Assembly (NCBI RefSeq): GCF_913773635.1
Contig: NZ_CAJYGQ010000007.1
Span: 62,001-126,000 of the forward strand
Direction of reading: 5' to 3'
Length of the DNA: 64,000 nt
Source of the DNA: an uncultured Mucilaginibacter sp.
Lineage (GTDB): Bacteria > Bacteroidota > Bacteroidia > Sphingobacteriales > Sphingobacteriaceae
In this document: positions 17,870 through 27,910 of the stretch, one piece after another
Layout: every line of letters begins with the position of its first letter
How positions within the stretch are numbered: position 1 is the first letter of the stretch
Made by a program: the position numbers and the translations under genes
The notes under the pieces: generated by a model
What the model saw: the letters and a program-made list of their open reading frames with translations, nothing else
The model's database searches: none
Told to the model about the DNA's origin: nothing

Positions 17870-19567
17870 ATGCAAAAACGGTGGGCACTTAAGCAAAATC
17901 CCGATATTAATGAGGTAAAGCGTATTTCGGCCGAGTTAGGTATTGATGAGGTTTTGGCTGCCATGTTGTTGCAAAGAGGTATTCAAACTTTTGAAGAGGC
18001 CCGCTTTTTTTTTCGTCCGGATATGCGGCATCTGCATGATCCTTTCCTGATGAAGGGTATGGAACAGGCAATTGAGCGTATTGAAAAGGCCATGCAAGCC
18101 GGCGAAAATATTTTAATATACGGTGATTATGATGTGGACGGTACCACAGCCGTTACTGTTGTTTACAGCTTTTTTAAAAAGCGGTACAGCAGAATTGAAT
18201 ATTACATCCCCGATCGTTACCTGGAAGGTTATGGTATATCAACACAAGGAATTGATTATGCCGCTAAAAATAACTTTACGCTTATTATAGCGCTTGATTG
18301 CGGTATAAAAGCGGTTGACAAAGTTGCTTATGCCAATGAGTTAGGAGTTGATTTTATTATATGTGATCACCATACTCCGGGCAACGAACTGCCTGAGGCG
18401 GTGGCCGTGCTTGACCCTAAACGCAATGATTGTGACTATCCGTACAAAGAGCTGTCGGGTTGCGGTATTGGCTTTAAACTGATACAGGCCTATGCACAGA
18501 AAAATGATATTAGCTTTGATGAAGTTACCAACTATCTTGACCTGGTTGCCACCAGCATAGCCTGTGATATTGTGCACGTAACCGGCGAAAACCGTACACT
18601 GGCCAGCTTTGGACTGCAAAAAATTAATAGCAACCCGGGTACCGGCATAAAGGTGCTGATGGATATAGCCGGAAAAACCAGTAACTACTCCATATCTGAC
18701 GTAGTGTTTATGATTGGCCCGCGCATAAATGCAGCAGGCCGTATTGATAATGCCCGCCACTCTGTAGAACTACTGCTTTCAGAAGATATGGAGGCTGCCA
18801 AAGCAAAGGGAATGCTCATTAGCGAAAAAAACCTGGAGCGTAAAGGACATGACCTCGCTATAACCGACGAGGCCCTGAGCATGATAGCGGCTGATGCGGT
18901 AATGACCGGGCGTAAATCAACGGTGGTGTTCAACGAGCGGTGGCACAAAGGGGTAATTGGTATTGTGGCATCACGCCTTACTGAGAAATATTACCGACCA
19001 ACCATTGTTTTAACCCGCTCTAACGGGCATGTAGCCGGCTCGGCCCGCTCGGTTGTTGGGTTTGATTTGTATGAGGCCTTGTGTGGCTGCAGCGATTTAC
19101 TGCTGCAATTTGGCGGACACAAGTATGCAGCGGGTTTAACCATGAAGCCCGAGCAGGTGGAAGCTTTTACAGCACGGTTTGAAGAAGTAGTGGCTGCAAC
19201 CATAACCGAGCAGCAGCTTATTCAGGAAATACAGATAGATGCGGAGCTTAAGCTGGAGCAAATTACATCCAAATTTTTCAGAGTTTTAACGCAGTTTGGT
19301 CCTTTTGGGCCCGAAAATATGTGCCCCGTGTTTATTTCGCGCAATGTTTCGGTATATGGTAACGTTAGTTTGGTTGGAAGTAACCATATTAAAATGTGCA
19401 TACACCAAAGCGGCTCGCCTTTGTTTGACTGTATTGCCTTTAACCAGGGTGAATGCATTGAGGAAATACGCAAAGGCAAACCGTTTGATATTTGTTATAC
19501 TATTGAAGAGAACATTTGGCGCGAAAAGCGTTCAATACAATTAAATATTAAAGGAATAAGGTGTTAG
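17870..19567 (+). CDS. recJ: Single-stranded-DNA-specific exonuclease RecJ
   Basis: This 565-residue protein has the DHH-family phosphoesterase motifs IYGDYDVDGTTAV, DCGI and CDHHTPG that bind catalytic Mn/Mg, followed by a DHHA1 domain with GGHKYAAGL and a C-terminal OB-fold region. RecJ degrades single-stranded DNA 5' to 3' in recombination, base-excision and mismatch repair. Length and domain order are normal. A 74-bp gap separates it from lptB downstream. Confidence 0.97.
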   Translation: MQKRWALKQNPDINEVKRISAELGIDEVLAAMLLQRGIQTFEEARFFFRPDMRHLHDPFLMKGMEQAIERIEKAMQAGENILIYGDYDVDGTTAVTVVYSFFKKRYSRIEYYIPDRYLEGYGISTQGIDYAAKNNFTLIIALDCGIKAVDKVAYANELGVDFIICDHHTPGNELPEAVAVLDPKRNDCDYPYKELSGCGIGFKLIQAYAQKNDISFDEVTNYLDLVATSIACDIVHVTGENRTLASFGLQKINSNPGTGIKVLMDIAGKTSNYSISDVVFMIGPRINAAGRIDNARHSVELLLSEDMEAAKAKGMLISEKNLERKGHDLAITDEALSMIAADAVMTGRKSTVVFNERWHKGVIGIVASRLTEKYYRPTIVLTRSNGHVAGSARSVVGFDLYEALCGCSDLLLQFGGHKYAAGLTMKPEQVEAFTARFEEVVAATITEQQLIQEIQIDAELKLEQITSKFFRVLTQFGPFGPENMCPVFISRNVSVYGNVSLVGSNHIKMCIHQSGSPLFDCIAFNQGECIEEIRKGKPFDICYTIEENIWREKRSIQLNIKGIRC

Positions 19568-19641
19568 TGATCGGTTCATTGTTTATGGTTCATAGCCACA
19601 AATGAAGCAACTCACCACTTAACCACTCACAATACAACAAA

Positions 19642-20379
19642 ATGAATTTACGCGCCGATAATCTGGTAAAGAAATATAAACAGCGTACCGTAGTAAACGA
19701 TGTGTCGTTTAACGTATCGCAGGGCGAAATTGTGGGATTACTGGGGCCTAACGGTGCCGGAAAAACTACCTCGTTTTATATGATTGTGGGTTTGATAAAA
19801 CCCAACGAAGGCCATATTTATCTGGACGATGAAGAAATAACCAATGATGCCATGTACCGCCGTGCGCAAAAAGGTATTGGTTACCTGGCGCAGGAAGCAT
19901 CGGTTTTTCGTAAGCTTACGGTTGAAGACAACATTAAAGCAGTGCTTGAAATGGGTGGCATGACCAAGGCCGAACAAAAAGATAAGCTGGAGGAACTGAT
20001 AGATGAATTCAGCTTGCATCGTGTGCGTAAAAACCGTGGAGATCTATTATCGGGCGGGGAACGCCGCCGTACCGAAATTGCCCGTGCGCTTGCAGCCCAG
20101 CCTAACTTTATTTTGCTTGACGAACCGTTTGCCGGCGTTGACCCTATTGCCGTAGAAGAAATACAGGCCATGGTTTACAAGCTAAAGCACCGTAACATTG
20201 GTATTTTGATTACCGATCACAACGTACAGGAAACACTTTCTATAACCGATAGGGCTTATCTTTTATTTGAAGGTAAAATTCTTGAATCGGGTGTGCCCGA
20301 AATACTTGCCGCTAATGAGATGGTGCGCAAGGTATACCTTGGGGCCAACTTTGTGCTGAAAAGAAAAACTTTTGCTTAA
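19642..20379 (+). CDS. lptB: LPS export ABC transporter ATP-binding protein LptB
   Basis: This 245-residue ABC ATPase has Walker A GPNGAGKT (35-42), signature [15 protein letters not shown], Walker [14 protein letters not shown] and switch His in ITDHNVQET. The sequence [14 protein letters not shown] after the Q loop is diagnostic for LptB. It powers extraction of lipopolysaccharide from the inner membrane with LptF/LptG, which are not in this window. The GH3-family gene starts 21 bp downstream, so the two are probably co-transcribed. Confidence 0.97.
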   Translation: MNLRADNLVKKYKQRTVVNDVSFNVSQGEIVGLLGPNGAGKTTSFYMIVGLIKPNEGHIYLDDEEITNDAMYRRAQKGIGYLAQEASVFRKLTVEDNIKAVLEMGGMTKAEQKDKLEELIDEFSLHRVRKNRGDLLSGGERRRTEIARALAAQPNFILLDEPFAGVDPIAVEEIQAMVYKLKHRNIGILITDHNVQETLSITDRAYLLFEGKILESGVPEILAANEMVRKVYLGANFVLKRKTFA

Positions 20380-20400
20380 TTTGGCTGTCGCAATACTGCT

Positions 20401-21936
20401 ATGACCATCTTAAACTCCGTTGTTACCTGGCTCATGAAAAAGCGCATTCATCAGATTGAGCTTTTCATGAAATATCCTAACGAGGTTCAAACCGAATGGT
20501 TTAATCAACTTATTCATAACGCCCAGGATACTGAATGGGGTAAGCAGCACCATTACAAAAGCATAAAAAACCTTGCTGATTTTAAGGAACGCGTACCGTT
20601 GCAAAACTACGATACCCTTAAACCCTACATTGAGCGCATGCTCAAAGGTGAGCAAAATGTATTGTGGCCATCAGAAATTCGTTGGTTTGCAAAGTCATCA
20701 GGTACCACTAACGACAGGAGTAAATTTATACCGGTAAGTGAGGAGTCTTTAGAGGAATGCCACTTTAAGGGCGGTAAGGATATGCTTACCATTTACTGTA
20801 ATAACCGGCCCGATGCTATGCTGTTTACCGGCAAAGGTTTAACGTTGGGAGGGAGCCACCAGGTTGGTCAGTTAAATGCCGATACCTACTTCGGTGATTT
20901 ATCGGCCGTAATTATGAAGAACCTGCCCATGTGGGCTGAGTTTTACCGCACCCCCGACCTTACAATTGCATTGCTTGAAAATTTTGAGGAAAAAATTGAG
21001 AAGATGGCGCATGCCACCATCAATGTAAATGTAACAACCATTAGCGGTGTGCCTACCTGGAACTTATTATTGTTTAAGCGAATACTGGAGATAACAGGGA
21101 AGGATAATCTTTTGGAGGTGTGGCCAAACCTGGAGTTATACTTTCATGGAGCGGTAAGCTTTACCCCATACCGCGAACAGTTTAAAAAGCTTATTCCTAC
21201 CGATGCCATGTATTACCTTGAAACCTACAATGCAAGTGAAGGTTTCTTTGGAATACAGGATAGGGAAGAGCCGGGCGATATGTTGCTGATGCTTGATTAC
21301 GGCATTTATTACGAGTTTTTGCCTTTGGAAAACCTGCACGAAGAAAACCCGCGCACTTTAACACTTGATGAGATACAAACGGGCGAAAATTATGCACTTA
21401 TTATAAGTACCAATGCCGGTTTGTGGCGCTATATGATTGGTGATACCGTGCGCTTTACTTCTTTAGATCCTTACCGAATACAAATTACCGGCCGTACCAA
21501 ACACTACATTAATGCTTTTGGCGAGGAGGTAATCATCGATAACGCTGAGCGTGCCCTGGAAGAAGCATGCCGTCAAACAGATGCTATAATAGCCGATTAC
21601 ACCGCCGCCCCAATATATTTCAGCGATAGTAAAAGTGGCGGCCATGAATGGATTATTGAGTTTGAAAGAAAGCCTGCCGAATTTGAACGTTTTGTTGACC
21701 TGTTAGATGAAACCCTGCGTAAGGTAAACTCTGATTATGATGCAAAACGCTTTAAAGATATGGCCCTGCATCGCCCTAAAGTGCATGTTGCCGCTCAGGG
21801 TACTTTTGTAACCTGGATGAAACAACGCGGCAAGTTTGGCGGGCAACATAAAGTTCCCCGCTTGGCCAACAACAGGGAATATATAGATAGCTTATTGCAG
21901 GTTATGGGTAATGGCAACAGCGTATCTGCAGCCTGA
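20401..21936 (+). CDS. GH3 auxin-responsive-promoter-family acyl-adenylating protein
   Basis: This 511-residue protein belongs to the GH3 family, named for plant enzymes that adenylate jasmonate or auxin and join them to amino acids. The phosphate-binding loop FAKSSGTTNDRSKFIPVS and the downstream YNASEGFFGIQ and GLWRYMIGDTVRF motifs of the adenylate-forming fold are present. Bacterial members have no settled function; acyl-adenylation followed by amide or ester formation is inferred. It lies 21 bp after lptB, an arrangement that might link it to envelope lipids. It converges on the DUF4920 gene with only 4 bp between stop codons. Confidence 0.9.
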   Translation: MTILNSVVTWLMKKRIHQIELFMKYPNEVQTEWFNQLIHNAQDTEWGKQHHYKSIKNLADFKERVPLQNYDTLKPYIERMLKGEQNVLWPSEIRWFAKSSGTTNDRSKFIPVSEESLEECHFKGGKDMLTIYCNNRPDAMLFTGKGLTLGGSHQVGQLNADTYFGDLSAVIMKNLPMWAEFYRTPDLTIALLENFEEKIEKMAHATINVNVTTISGVPTWNLLLFKRILEITGKDNLLEVWPNLELYFHGAVSFTPYREQFKKLIPTDAMYYLETYNASEGFFGIQDREEPGDMLLMLDYGIYYEFLPLENLHEENPRTLTLDEIQTGENYALIISTNAGLWRYMIGDTVRFTSLDPYRIQITGRTKHYINAFGEEVIIDNAERALEEACRQTDAIIADYTAAPIYFSDSKSGGHEWIIEFERKPAEFERFVDLLDETLRKVNSDYDAKRFKDMALHRPKVHVAAQGTFVTWMKQRGKFGGQHKVPRLANNREYIDSLLQVMGNGNSVSAA

Positions 21937-21940
21937 ATTA

Positions 21941-22426
21941 TTACTTGTTAACCATTAAGCCGGTAACTTCAAACACAATACGCCTTTTTGGGTCTGTTTT
22001 GGTTTCATGCTGCTTTTTGCCTTTTACAGTGTCGCCGGCCATGTGCTGCTGGTCGTCAGCAATGAATTGCTTGGCAGCAACCCCTTCAATAATAACTTCG
22101 CGGCCTTTAAGAGCAGTGGGTAAGGTTACGTTATAGTTTTTAAAGTGTGCTTTTATAACACGTCCGCTATCGGCGTCAAGTTCGAACCAACCGCCTTTTG
22201 GTTTTATAACCTTTATAACCCGTCCGTTAATTACAGCGCTGGTGCGTGTGCGCCTCCCCATAAAGCTTTCAAGTTTTGAAGCCTGCATAAGGCCAACACT
22301 GCCGGGTTTTACCCCAAATACCATACCGTGCGGCAAGGCCGTCTTTTTTTGAGCTCTTACATTAAGGCTAAACAGGCAGCCAAAGCTTACAATAATTAAA
22401 GTTGTTTTTATAACGCTGGTAAACAT
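21941..22426 (-). CDS. DUF4920-type periplasmic protein
   Basis: This 161-residue protein has a signal peptide (TLIIVSFGCLFSLNVRAQ). The DUF4920-like core contains GRVIKVIKPKGGWFELD and LKGREVIIEGVAAKQ, a beta-rich fold probably related to OB folds, followed by a charged stretch with ADDQQHMAGD. No function is established for the family. It converges tightly on the GH3-family gene. Confidence 0.8.
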   Translation of the reverse strand: MFTSVIKTTLIIVSFGCLFSLNVRAQKKTALPHGMVFGVKPGSVGLMQASKLESFMGRRTRTSAVINGRVIKVIKPKGGWFELDADSGRVIKAHFKNYNVTLPTALKGREVIIEGVAAKQFIADDQQHMAGDTVKGKKQHETKTDPKRRIVFEVTGLMVNK

Positions 22427-22641
22427 AATGCTATCAACAACATTGCTGTTTCAAGGTTTCAGCAAGTATTTGTTTATTGCATTAACATTATTTAACATTA
22501 GTTTATATGTTTTAACCGTAAACAGTTGCGTAATTAGCACCATAATTTTATTATAGGTATTTTAGCAGCTTGTTGCAGCATAAGTGTAGCAATGCTTGGT
22601 GTTGCTGCGTAACTAGTTAGTAATTGAATGATTGAACTTTT

Positions 22642-24030
22642 ATGATTTTTCTACAAAATTCGGTAATAAGAAATGGCCTTGCAGCAGTGTGTTTGGCAGC
22701 AGCGGCAATTTTTACAAGCTGCAATAAAGATGGCGGCGACACTACTCCTGTAGCCCCTTCGGTTGAGTCGTTGCCGGTGTTGGCCAACGTTACTACAACG
22801 GGCGCGCAAAGCGGTGGTAATGTAACTAATTACGGCTCAAATTTAATTATTAGCAGTACAGGTGTGTGTTACAGCGCAACTAACCAAACACCCACCATTG
22901 CCGACTCTAAAACCAGCGACGGTGCTGCTGTGAATTTCAAAAGCATTATAACCGGCTTAACGCCAAATACTACATACTACCTAAGGGCTTATACACAAAC
23001 TGAAGCAGGTATTGGGTATGGAGATGTGGTTACTTTTAAAACCAGCGCTGCCGGAGCCGATACCACGGTAACTACAAGTACCCTTGCCGGCAGCAGCACA
23101 CTTGGCAACACCAACGGTACCGGAGCCAGCGCAAGTTTTGGCAATCCGCAAGGAGTAGCGGTTGATGCACAGGGTAATATTTACGTTGCCGATTCATTTA
23201 ATCACTTGGTACGAAAAGTTACACCTGCCGGCGTTACTACTACCTTTGCCGGTAGCGGTAGTCTTGGCTTTTCAGGTGGTTCGGCAGCTACGGCTCAGTT
23301 CTATAGCCCGCAGGGAATTACTGTTGATGCAAGCTCAAATGTTTACGTAACCGATATTGGCAATAACGCCGTTTACAAAATTACCCAGGCTGGTGTGGTA
23401 ACTATTTTAGCAGGCGATGGTACCGCCGGAGCAAGCAACGGAACAGGTAGTGCTGCCCGCTTTAATGTGCCGTACGGCATTACTGCCGATGCGCAAGGAA
23501 ACCTTTATGTTGCCGATCGTGATAACAACCGTATACGTAAAATTACATCAGCCGGTGTGGTTACTACCTACGCTGGTATAGGCAGCGCAAGTACGCCCGG
23601 TTCGGCCAATGGTGACGCTACTTCGGCAGCAGCATTCTATCGCCCTACAGGTGTAGCTTTTGATGCCCAAGGAAACCTGTTTGTTGTTGATCAGTCAAAC
23701 GCATACATCCGCAAAATTACATCTGCAGGCGTGGTAAGTACTTATGTAGGCAACTCGGCAACAAAAGATTTGCTGGATACACCGTCGGGCATTGCTGTTG
23801 ATAATCAAAATAATATTTACGTTACCGATCAAAGCGGACGCGTTCTGAAGGTATCAGCAGCAAAAATTTTGTATACACTTACAGGTAAAACTGCTACAGC
23901 AGGATTTGCTGATGGCAATAAGGCTACGGCATTATTTTCGAGCCCTGCAGGTATAGCAGTTGACGCTAATAAAAATATTTACGTAGGCGATACCAATAAT
24001 AACCGCATCCGTAAAATCATAATGCAATAG
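22642..24030 (+). CDS. NHL-repeat lipoprotein with fibronectin-type-like domain
   Basis: This 462-residue protein has a lipoprotein signal with lipobox IFTSC (Cys27) followed by NKDGGD. Residues about 40-135 resemble a fibronectin-type-III-like domain (GLTPNTTYYLRAYT). From about residue 145 there are about six NHL repeats with the pattern PxGVAVDAQGNIYVAD...NHLVRKV, predicted to form a beta-propeller. Such surface propellers mediate protein or glycan contacts; the partner is unknown. A strong terminator follows. Confidence 0.9.
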   Translation: MIFLQNSVIRNGLAAVCLAAAAIFTSCNKDGGDTTPVAPSVESLPVLANVTTTGAQSGGNVTNYGSNLIISSTGVCYSATNQTPTIADSKTSDGAAVNFKSIITGLTPNTTYYLRAYTQTEAGIGYGDVVTFKTSAAGADTTVTTSTLAGSSTLGNTNGTGASASFGNPQGVAVDAQGNIYVADSFNHLVRKVTPAGVTTTFAGSGSLGFSGGSAATAQFYSPQGITVDASSNVYVTDIGNNAVYKITQAGVVTILAGDGTAGASNGTGSAARFNVPYGITADAQGNLYVADRDNNRIRKITSAGVVTTYAGIGSASTPGSANGDATSAAAFYRPTGVAFDAQGNLFVVDQSNAYIRKITSAGVVSTYVGNSATKDLLDTPSGIAVDNQNNIYVTDQSGRVLKVSAAKILYTLTGKTATAGFADGNKATALFSSPAGIAVDANKNIYVGDTNNNRIRKIIMQ

Positions 24031-24050
24031 TTTATAAAGTATATTGCAAA

Positions 24051-24095
24051 AAGAAAAGCGCCGGTAATTTAATTACCGGCGCTTTTCTTTTTTAT
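24051..24095. terminator. Bidirectional terminator between the NHL and cytochrome-b-like genes
   Basis: A perfect 19-bp inverted repeat (24051-24069 / 24071-24089) with a GC-rich core is followed by T residues on the plus strand. It lies between two convergent genes. Confidence 0.88.
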
Positions 24096-24105
24096 TGTCT
24101 TGGTT

Positions 24106-24552
24106 TTAACCTGTTATGGAAAAAAACGGACGCTTGCTTTGTACAATAGCAACAATGATTATTAAAACTGCCAGTATGTAAAAAATGGCAATAGCGCGGT
24201 GCTTAAGCTGCGGCAAAGTTGCCTTTTTAGATTTACTGTGACCAATAGTAATCAAAACAATGGCAAACAGCATCATGGCAATATGCTCAACTGTCCAATA
24301 GCGTGTGGTTGCTTCTTTCATGGTGTTGCTACCAAACTGCACAAACGGGCTTACAAAGTATAAAATAAGACCGAACAAAAATTGAGTATGTGCCGATATC
24401 ATGGCAAACATATTAAGCTTGCGGTTGCCTTGTGAATAGGTTTTGTTACCCAGCCATCCGGCTAAAGCTTGTAATATGGCTAATACAATAAGTATCAGTA
24501 CAACAAAACGCAAACCTGAGTGCAGGTATTTAATAATTTGGTATGCAGACAT
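24106..24552 (-). CDS. Four-helix integral membrane protein, cytochrome-b-like
   Basis: This 148-residue protein has four predicted membrane helices (VVLILIVLAILQALAGWLG; MISAHTQFLFGLILYFV; HIAMMLFAIVLITIGHS; AIAIFYILAVLIIIVAI). His residues in helices 1-3 (HSG, AHTQF, EHIAM, GHSKS) suggest possible haem ligation, and relatives are commonly labelled cytochrome B, but no function is proven. The ATG at 24552 is preferred to an in-frame TTG at 24573, which is part of a -7 promoter element. No redox partner gene is adjacent. Confidence 0.82.
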   Translation of the reverse strand: MSAYQIIKYLHSGLRFVVLILIVLAILQALAGWLGNKTYSQGNRKLNMFAMISAHTQFLFGLILYFVSPFVQFGSNTMKEATTRYWTVEHIAMMLFAIVLITIGHSKSKKATLPQLKHRAIAIFYILAVLIIIVAIVQSKRPFFSITG

Positions 24553-24570
24553 GTGTTTATAAGTTTGGCT

Positions 24571-24578
24571 CAAATATA
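24571..24578 (-). promoter_or_regulatory. -7 element of the cytochrome-b-like gene
   Basis: On the minus strand TATATTTG (24578..24571) matches TAnnTTTG and precedes the ATG (24552) by 18 bp. Its TTG is in frame and mimics a start. Confidence 0.4.
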
Positions 24579-24790
24579 CAAGAAATTAAAATCATCCATC
24601 CTCATCAGGTTGAGCCCTGTATATAAGAGGGTCGCGCTGTTATCTCTCAATTATATTTATTTGACCTGTAGCGCGTAAGTGCACATTTGTTATGTGTTGT
24701 ACTTGTAACAATGCAGCTATTTTATGTAATGCCAGTGAAATTTGGGCGGTTATTTAAATATATTTAAGCGATTAAACTAATAACTGCAAA

Positions 24791-27700
24791 ATGAAGAAAA
24801 TTTTACTCGCTTGTTTTGCCCTCTTACTTACACGCCAAAGCTTTTCGCAGGAAACTTATCCTGTAAACGGTTCTTGGGATGTGCGTTCGGGGCAATACGC
24901 TTTCACTAATGCCAACATTGTGGTTAGTGCCGGCCAAACCATTACCAACGGTACGCTCATTATTAAAGATGGTTACATTGAATCTGTGGCCTCAGGGGCG
25001 TCAGTTCCTAAGGGTTATGTAACCGTAGACCTTAAGGGTAAATACATTTACCCAGGGCTGATTGATGCCTACACCACTTATGGTATGCCCGAGGCCCCGC
25101 GTCAGGCAGGTGGTTTCGGCGGCTTTGGCCGTGCTGCTGTGCCGGTATCAACCAAACCCGGTCCTTACGGTTGGAACGAGGCTATACGCCCCGATGTTAT
25201 GGCTGTTAAAATGTTTCACGTAAACCCAACCCGTGCCGAAGAGTTAAAGCGCAACGGTTTTGGTGCTGTGCAAGCCCTGGTTCAGGATGGTATTGCCCGT
25301 GGTACATCGGCAGTGTTAACTCTGGCCAATGCCAGTGATAACGAAGTTTTGGTTAAAGACGAAGCCGCCGCGCATTACTCATTCAGTAAGGGCACAGCTG
25401 CTACTAACTATCCGTCATCATTAATGGGCAGCATTGCATTGCTGCGTCAAACTTATTATGATGCCGCCTGGTACAAAACTCAAAAAAAAGAATACAACAT
25501 ATCGTTAGCGGAGTTTAACCGCACGCAAGCCCTGCCGCAAATTTTTGAGGTGAGCGATGTACAAAGCGTTCTCCGTGCCGATAAAATTGCCAAAGAGTTT
25601 GGCAAACAATACATTTATAAAACCGATGGTCAGGAGTATCAGCGAATTGATGCCATTAAAGCGTTAAATGCAAGCTTTATTGTTCCGCTGAGCTTCCCGG
25701 CTGCATTTGATGTTGAGGATGCACTTGACGCCCGCAACGTTGGCTACGCCCAATTGAAAAACTGGGAATTGGCGCCAACCAACCCCGCTGCTTTAGAAAA
25801 AGCAGGTATACGCTTTGCGCTTACGTCTAATGGCTTAACCAATGCACGCGATTTTTGGACCAACCTGCGTACCGCCATTACCAATGGTTTGAGCGAAAAG
25901 CAGGCGCTTATGTCGTTAACCGAAGTTCCTGCGCAAATATTAGGCGTGAGTGATAAGGTAGGCACTTTAGCTAAAGGTAAACTGGCTAACTTCATTATTA
26001 CATCGGGCACCCTATTTAAGGCCGATAACGTGATTTATGAAAACTGGGTACAAGGCCAAAAATTTGTAGTGAGCAAAATGGATGTAAGTGACCTCCGCGG
26101 TACTTACACACTGAGTGGAAGCGGTTTGGCTAACACTACATTGGTTATAGGCGGCACCCCGGGTGCTTACACTGCTAATATTAACCGCACCGGCACAGAT
26201 AGCACCCGTACCCAGGGAACCATAGTACGCACAGGAGATTTGGTTAGCTTATACTTCGACTTAAAAAATAAGCCTTCGGGTAATGTGCGCTTAAACGGTT
26301 ACATTACCTCAACAGCGCCGCTGGCCCTGCGTGGTACCGGTACACTGCCTGATGGCGGTTCGGTTAGCTGGACGGCCACTTATACTGGTGCGGCTCCGGC
26401 AGGTGGTCGTGGAGGCCGTGGCCCTGGTGCAGCAGCCGGTGCAGATCAAACTACTAAAGCTCCTGTGGTTGGCCCTTTGATCTATCCTTTTAGTGCATTT
26501 GGTAACACCGAGATGCCAAAAACCGAAACCACCTTATTTAGAAATGCTACCGTTTGGACCAATGAAAAAGAAGGTGTATTACAAAACGCCGACGTATTAA
26601 TTGAAGGTGGTAAAATTAAAGCCGTAGGCAAGAACCTTGCAGCTGGCGGCGCCAGGGTGATTGATGCCACCGGCAAACACATCACCGCAGGTATTATTGA
26701 CGAGCACTCGCACATTGCCGCTTCAAACGGTATTAATGAGGGTACACAATCGGTAACATCTGAAGTGCGCATTGCCGATGTAATTGATGCCGAAGATGTA
26801 AACATTTACCGCCAGTTAGCAGGTGGTGTTACTACTTCACACATTCTGCATGGTTCGGCCAATGCTATTGGCGGCCAAACCCAATTAATTAAACTGCGCT
26901 GGGGTGTAATGCCCGAGCAAATGAAATTTGCAGGAAGCGATGGCTTTATCAAATTTGCACTGGGCGAAAACGTAACGCAAAAAAATCGTACACAATCTTT
27001 TGGCGATGCTAACGTACGTTTTCCGCAAAGCCGTATGGGTGTGGAGCAGGTTTATGTTGATGCATTTACCCGCGCTAAAGAATACAAAGCAGCCCGTGCC
27101 GTTAAAGGCAGCACCACCCGCCGCGATTTGGAGTTAGATGCACTGGTAGAAATTTTAGATGCCAAACGTTTTATCACCTGTCACTCTTACGTACAATCAG
27201 AAATTAATATGCTGATGCACGTGGCCGATTCAATGGGCTTCAAGATTAACACCTTTACCCATATTTTGGAAGGTTATAAAGTGGCCGATAAAATGAAGGC
27301 CCGTAAAATCGCAGGGTCAACATTTAGCGACTGGTGGGCTTACAAATACGAGGTGGCAGAAGCTATTCCGTACAACGGCAAGCTAATGCATGAGGTTGGC
27401 GTTGTAACAGGTTTTAACTCTGATGATGCCGAGATGGCACGCCGTTTAAACCAGGAAGCTGCTAAAGCAATTACTTATGGCAAGTTGAGCGAAGAGGACG
27501 CCCTGAAACTTGTTACCCTTAACCCTGCTAAAATGCTGCATATTGACAGCAAAGTAGGCAGCTTAAAACCAGGTAAAGATGCCGACGTGGTAGTATGGTC
27601 GGCTAACCCGCTTTCTATATACGCCGTAGTTGAAAAAACATATGTTGATGGTGTGCCTTACTGGGATTATGCAAAAGATGCCGAAAAGCAAAAGGCCATG

Positions 27701-27886
27701 AAAGCTGATGCAGGCCGTATTGTTCAAAAAATGATTGAGTCTAAAGGTCGTGGTGCTGCTACGCAGCGTCCTGCATTCCAACGCCCTCGTTTGTACGAGT
27801 GCGAAAGTGTTGAAGATGCTGCCTACATTATTGCCGATGATTACAACGGTATGAAAAAACAGGTATCAGCTGAAAATCATCAATAA
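24791..27886 (+). CDS. Double-domain amidohydrolase, N-terminal half degenerate
   Basis: This 1031-residue exported protein (signal peptide ending RQSFSQ) holds two amidohydrolase-like modules. The C-terminal one (about 585-1000) keeps the metal ligands H639 and H641 (DEHSHI), H798, H824 and D878 (FNSDDAE), like imidazolonepropionase-type enzymes. In the N-terminal module the equivalent of DxHxH reads DAYTT (from D92), so metal binding is lost there. A Gly-rich linker (GGRGGRGPGAAAGAD) lies near 540-555. The substrate is unknown; a cyclic amide or peptide-derived compound in the periplasm is plausible. It is followed after 24 bp by a second, shorter paralogue, clearly in one operon. Confidence 0.9.
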   Translation: MKKILLACFALLLTRQSFSQETYPVNGSWDVRSGQYAFTNANIVVSAGQTITNGTLIIKDGYIESVASGASVPKGYVTVDLKGKYIYPGLIDAYTTYGMPEAPRQAGGFGGFGRAAVPVSTKPGPYGWNEAIRPDVMAVKMFHVNPTRAEELKRNGFGAVQALVQDGIARGTSAVLTLANASDNEVLVKDEAAAHYSFSKGTAATNYPSSLMGSIALLRQTYYDAAWYKTQKKEYNISLAEFNRTQALPQIFEVSDVQSVLRADKIAKEFGKQYIYKTDGQEYQRIDAIKALNASFIVPLSFPAAFDVEDALDARNVGYAQLKNWELAPTNPAALEKAGIRFALTSNGLTNARDFWTNLRTAITNGLSEKQALMSLTEVPAQILGVSDKVGTLAKGKLANFIITSGTLFKADNVIYENWVQGQKFVVSKMDVSDLRGTYTLSGSGLANTTLVIGGTPGAYTANINRTGTDSTRTQGTIVRTGDLVSLYFDLKNKPSGNVRLNGYITSTAPLALRGTGTLPDGGSVSWTATYTGAAPAGGRGGRGPGAAAGADQTTKAPVVGPLIYPFSAFGNTEMPKTETTLFRNATVWTNEKEGVLQNADVLIEGGKIKAVGKNLAAGGARVIDATGKHITAGIIDEHSHIAASNGINEGTQSVTSEVRIADVIDAEDVNIYRQLAGGVTTSHILHGSANAIGGQTQLIKLRWGVMPEQMKFAGSDGFIKFALGENVTQKNRTQSFGDANVRFPQSRMGVEQVYVDAFTRAKEYKAARAVKGSTTRRDLELDALVEILDAKRFITCHSYVQSEINMLMHVADSMGFKINTFTHILEGYKVADKMKARKIAGSTFSDWWAYKYEVAEAIPYNGKLMHEVGVVTGFNSDDAEMARRLNQEAAKAITYGKLSEEDALKLVTLNPAKMLHIDSKVGSLKPGKDADVVVWSANPLSIYAVVEKTYVDGVPYWDYAKDAEKQKAMKADAGRIVQKMIESKGRGAATQRPAFQRPRLYECESVEDAAYIIADDYNGMKKQVSAENHQ

Positions 27887-27910
27887 TCCAATCCATTCAA
27901 AGAAATCAAC

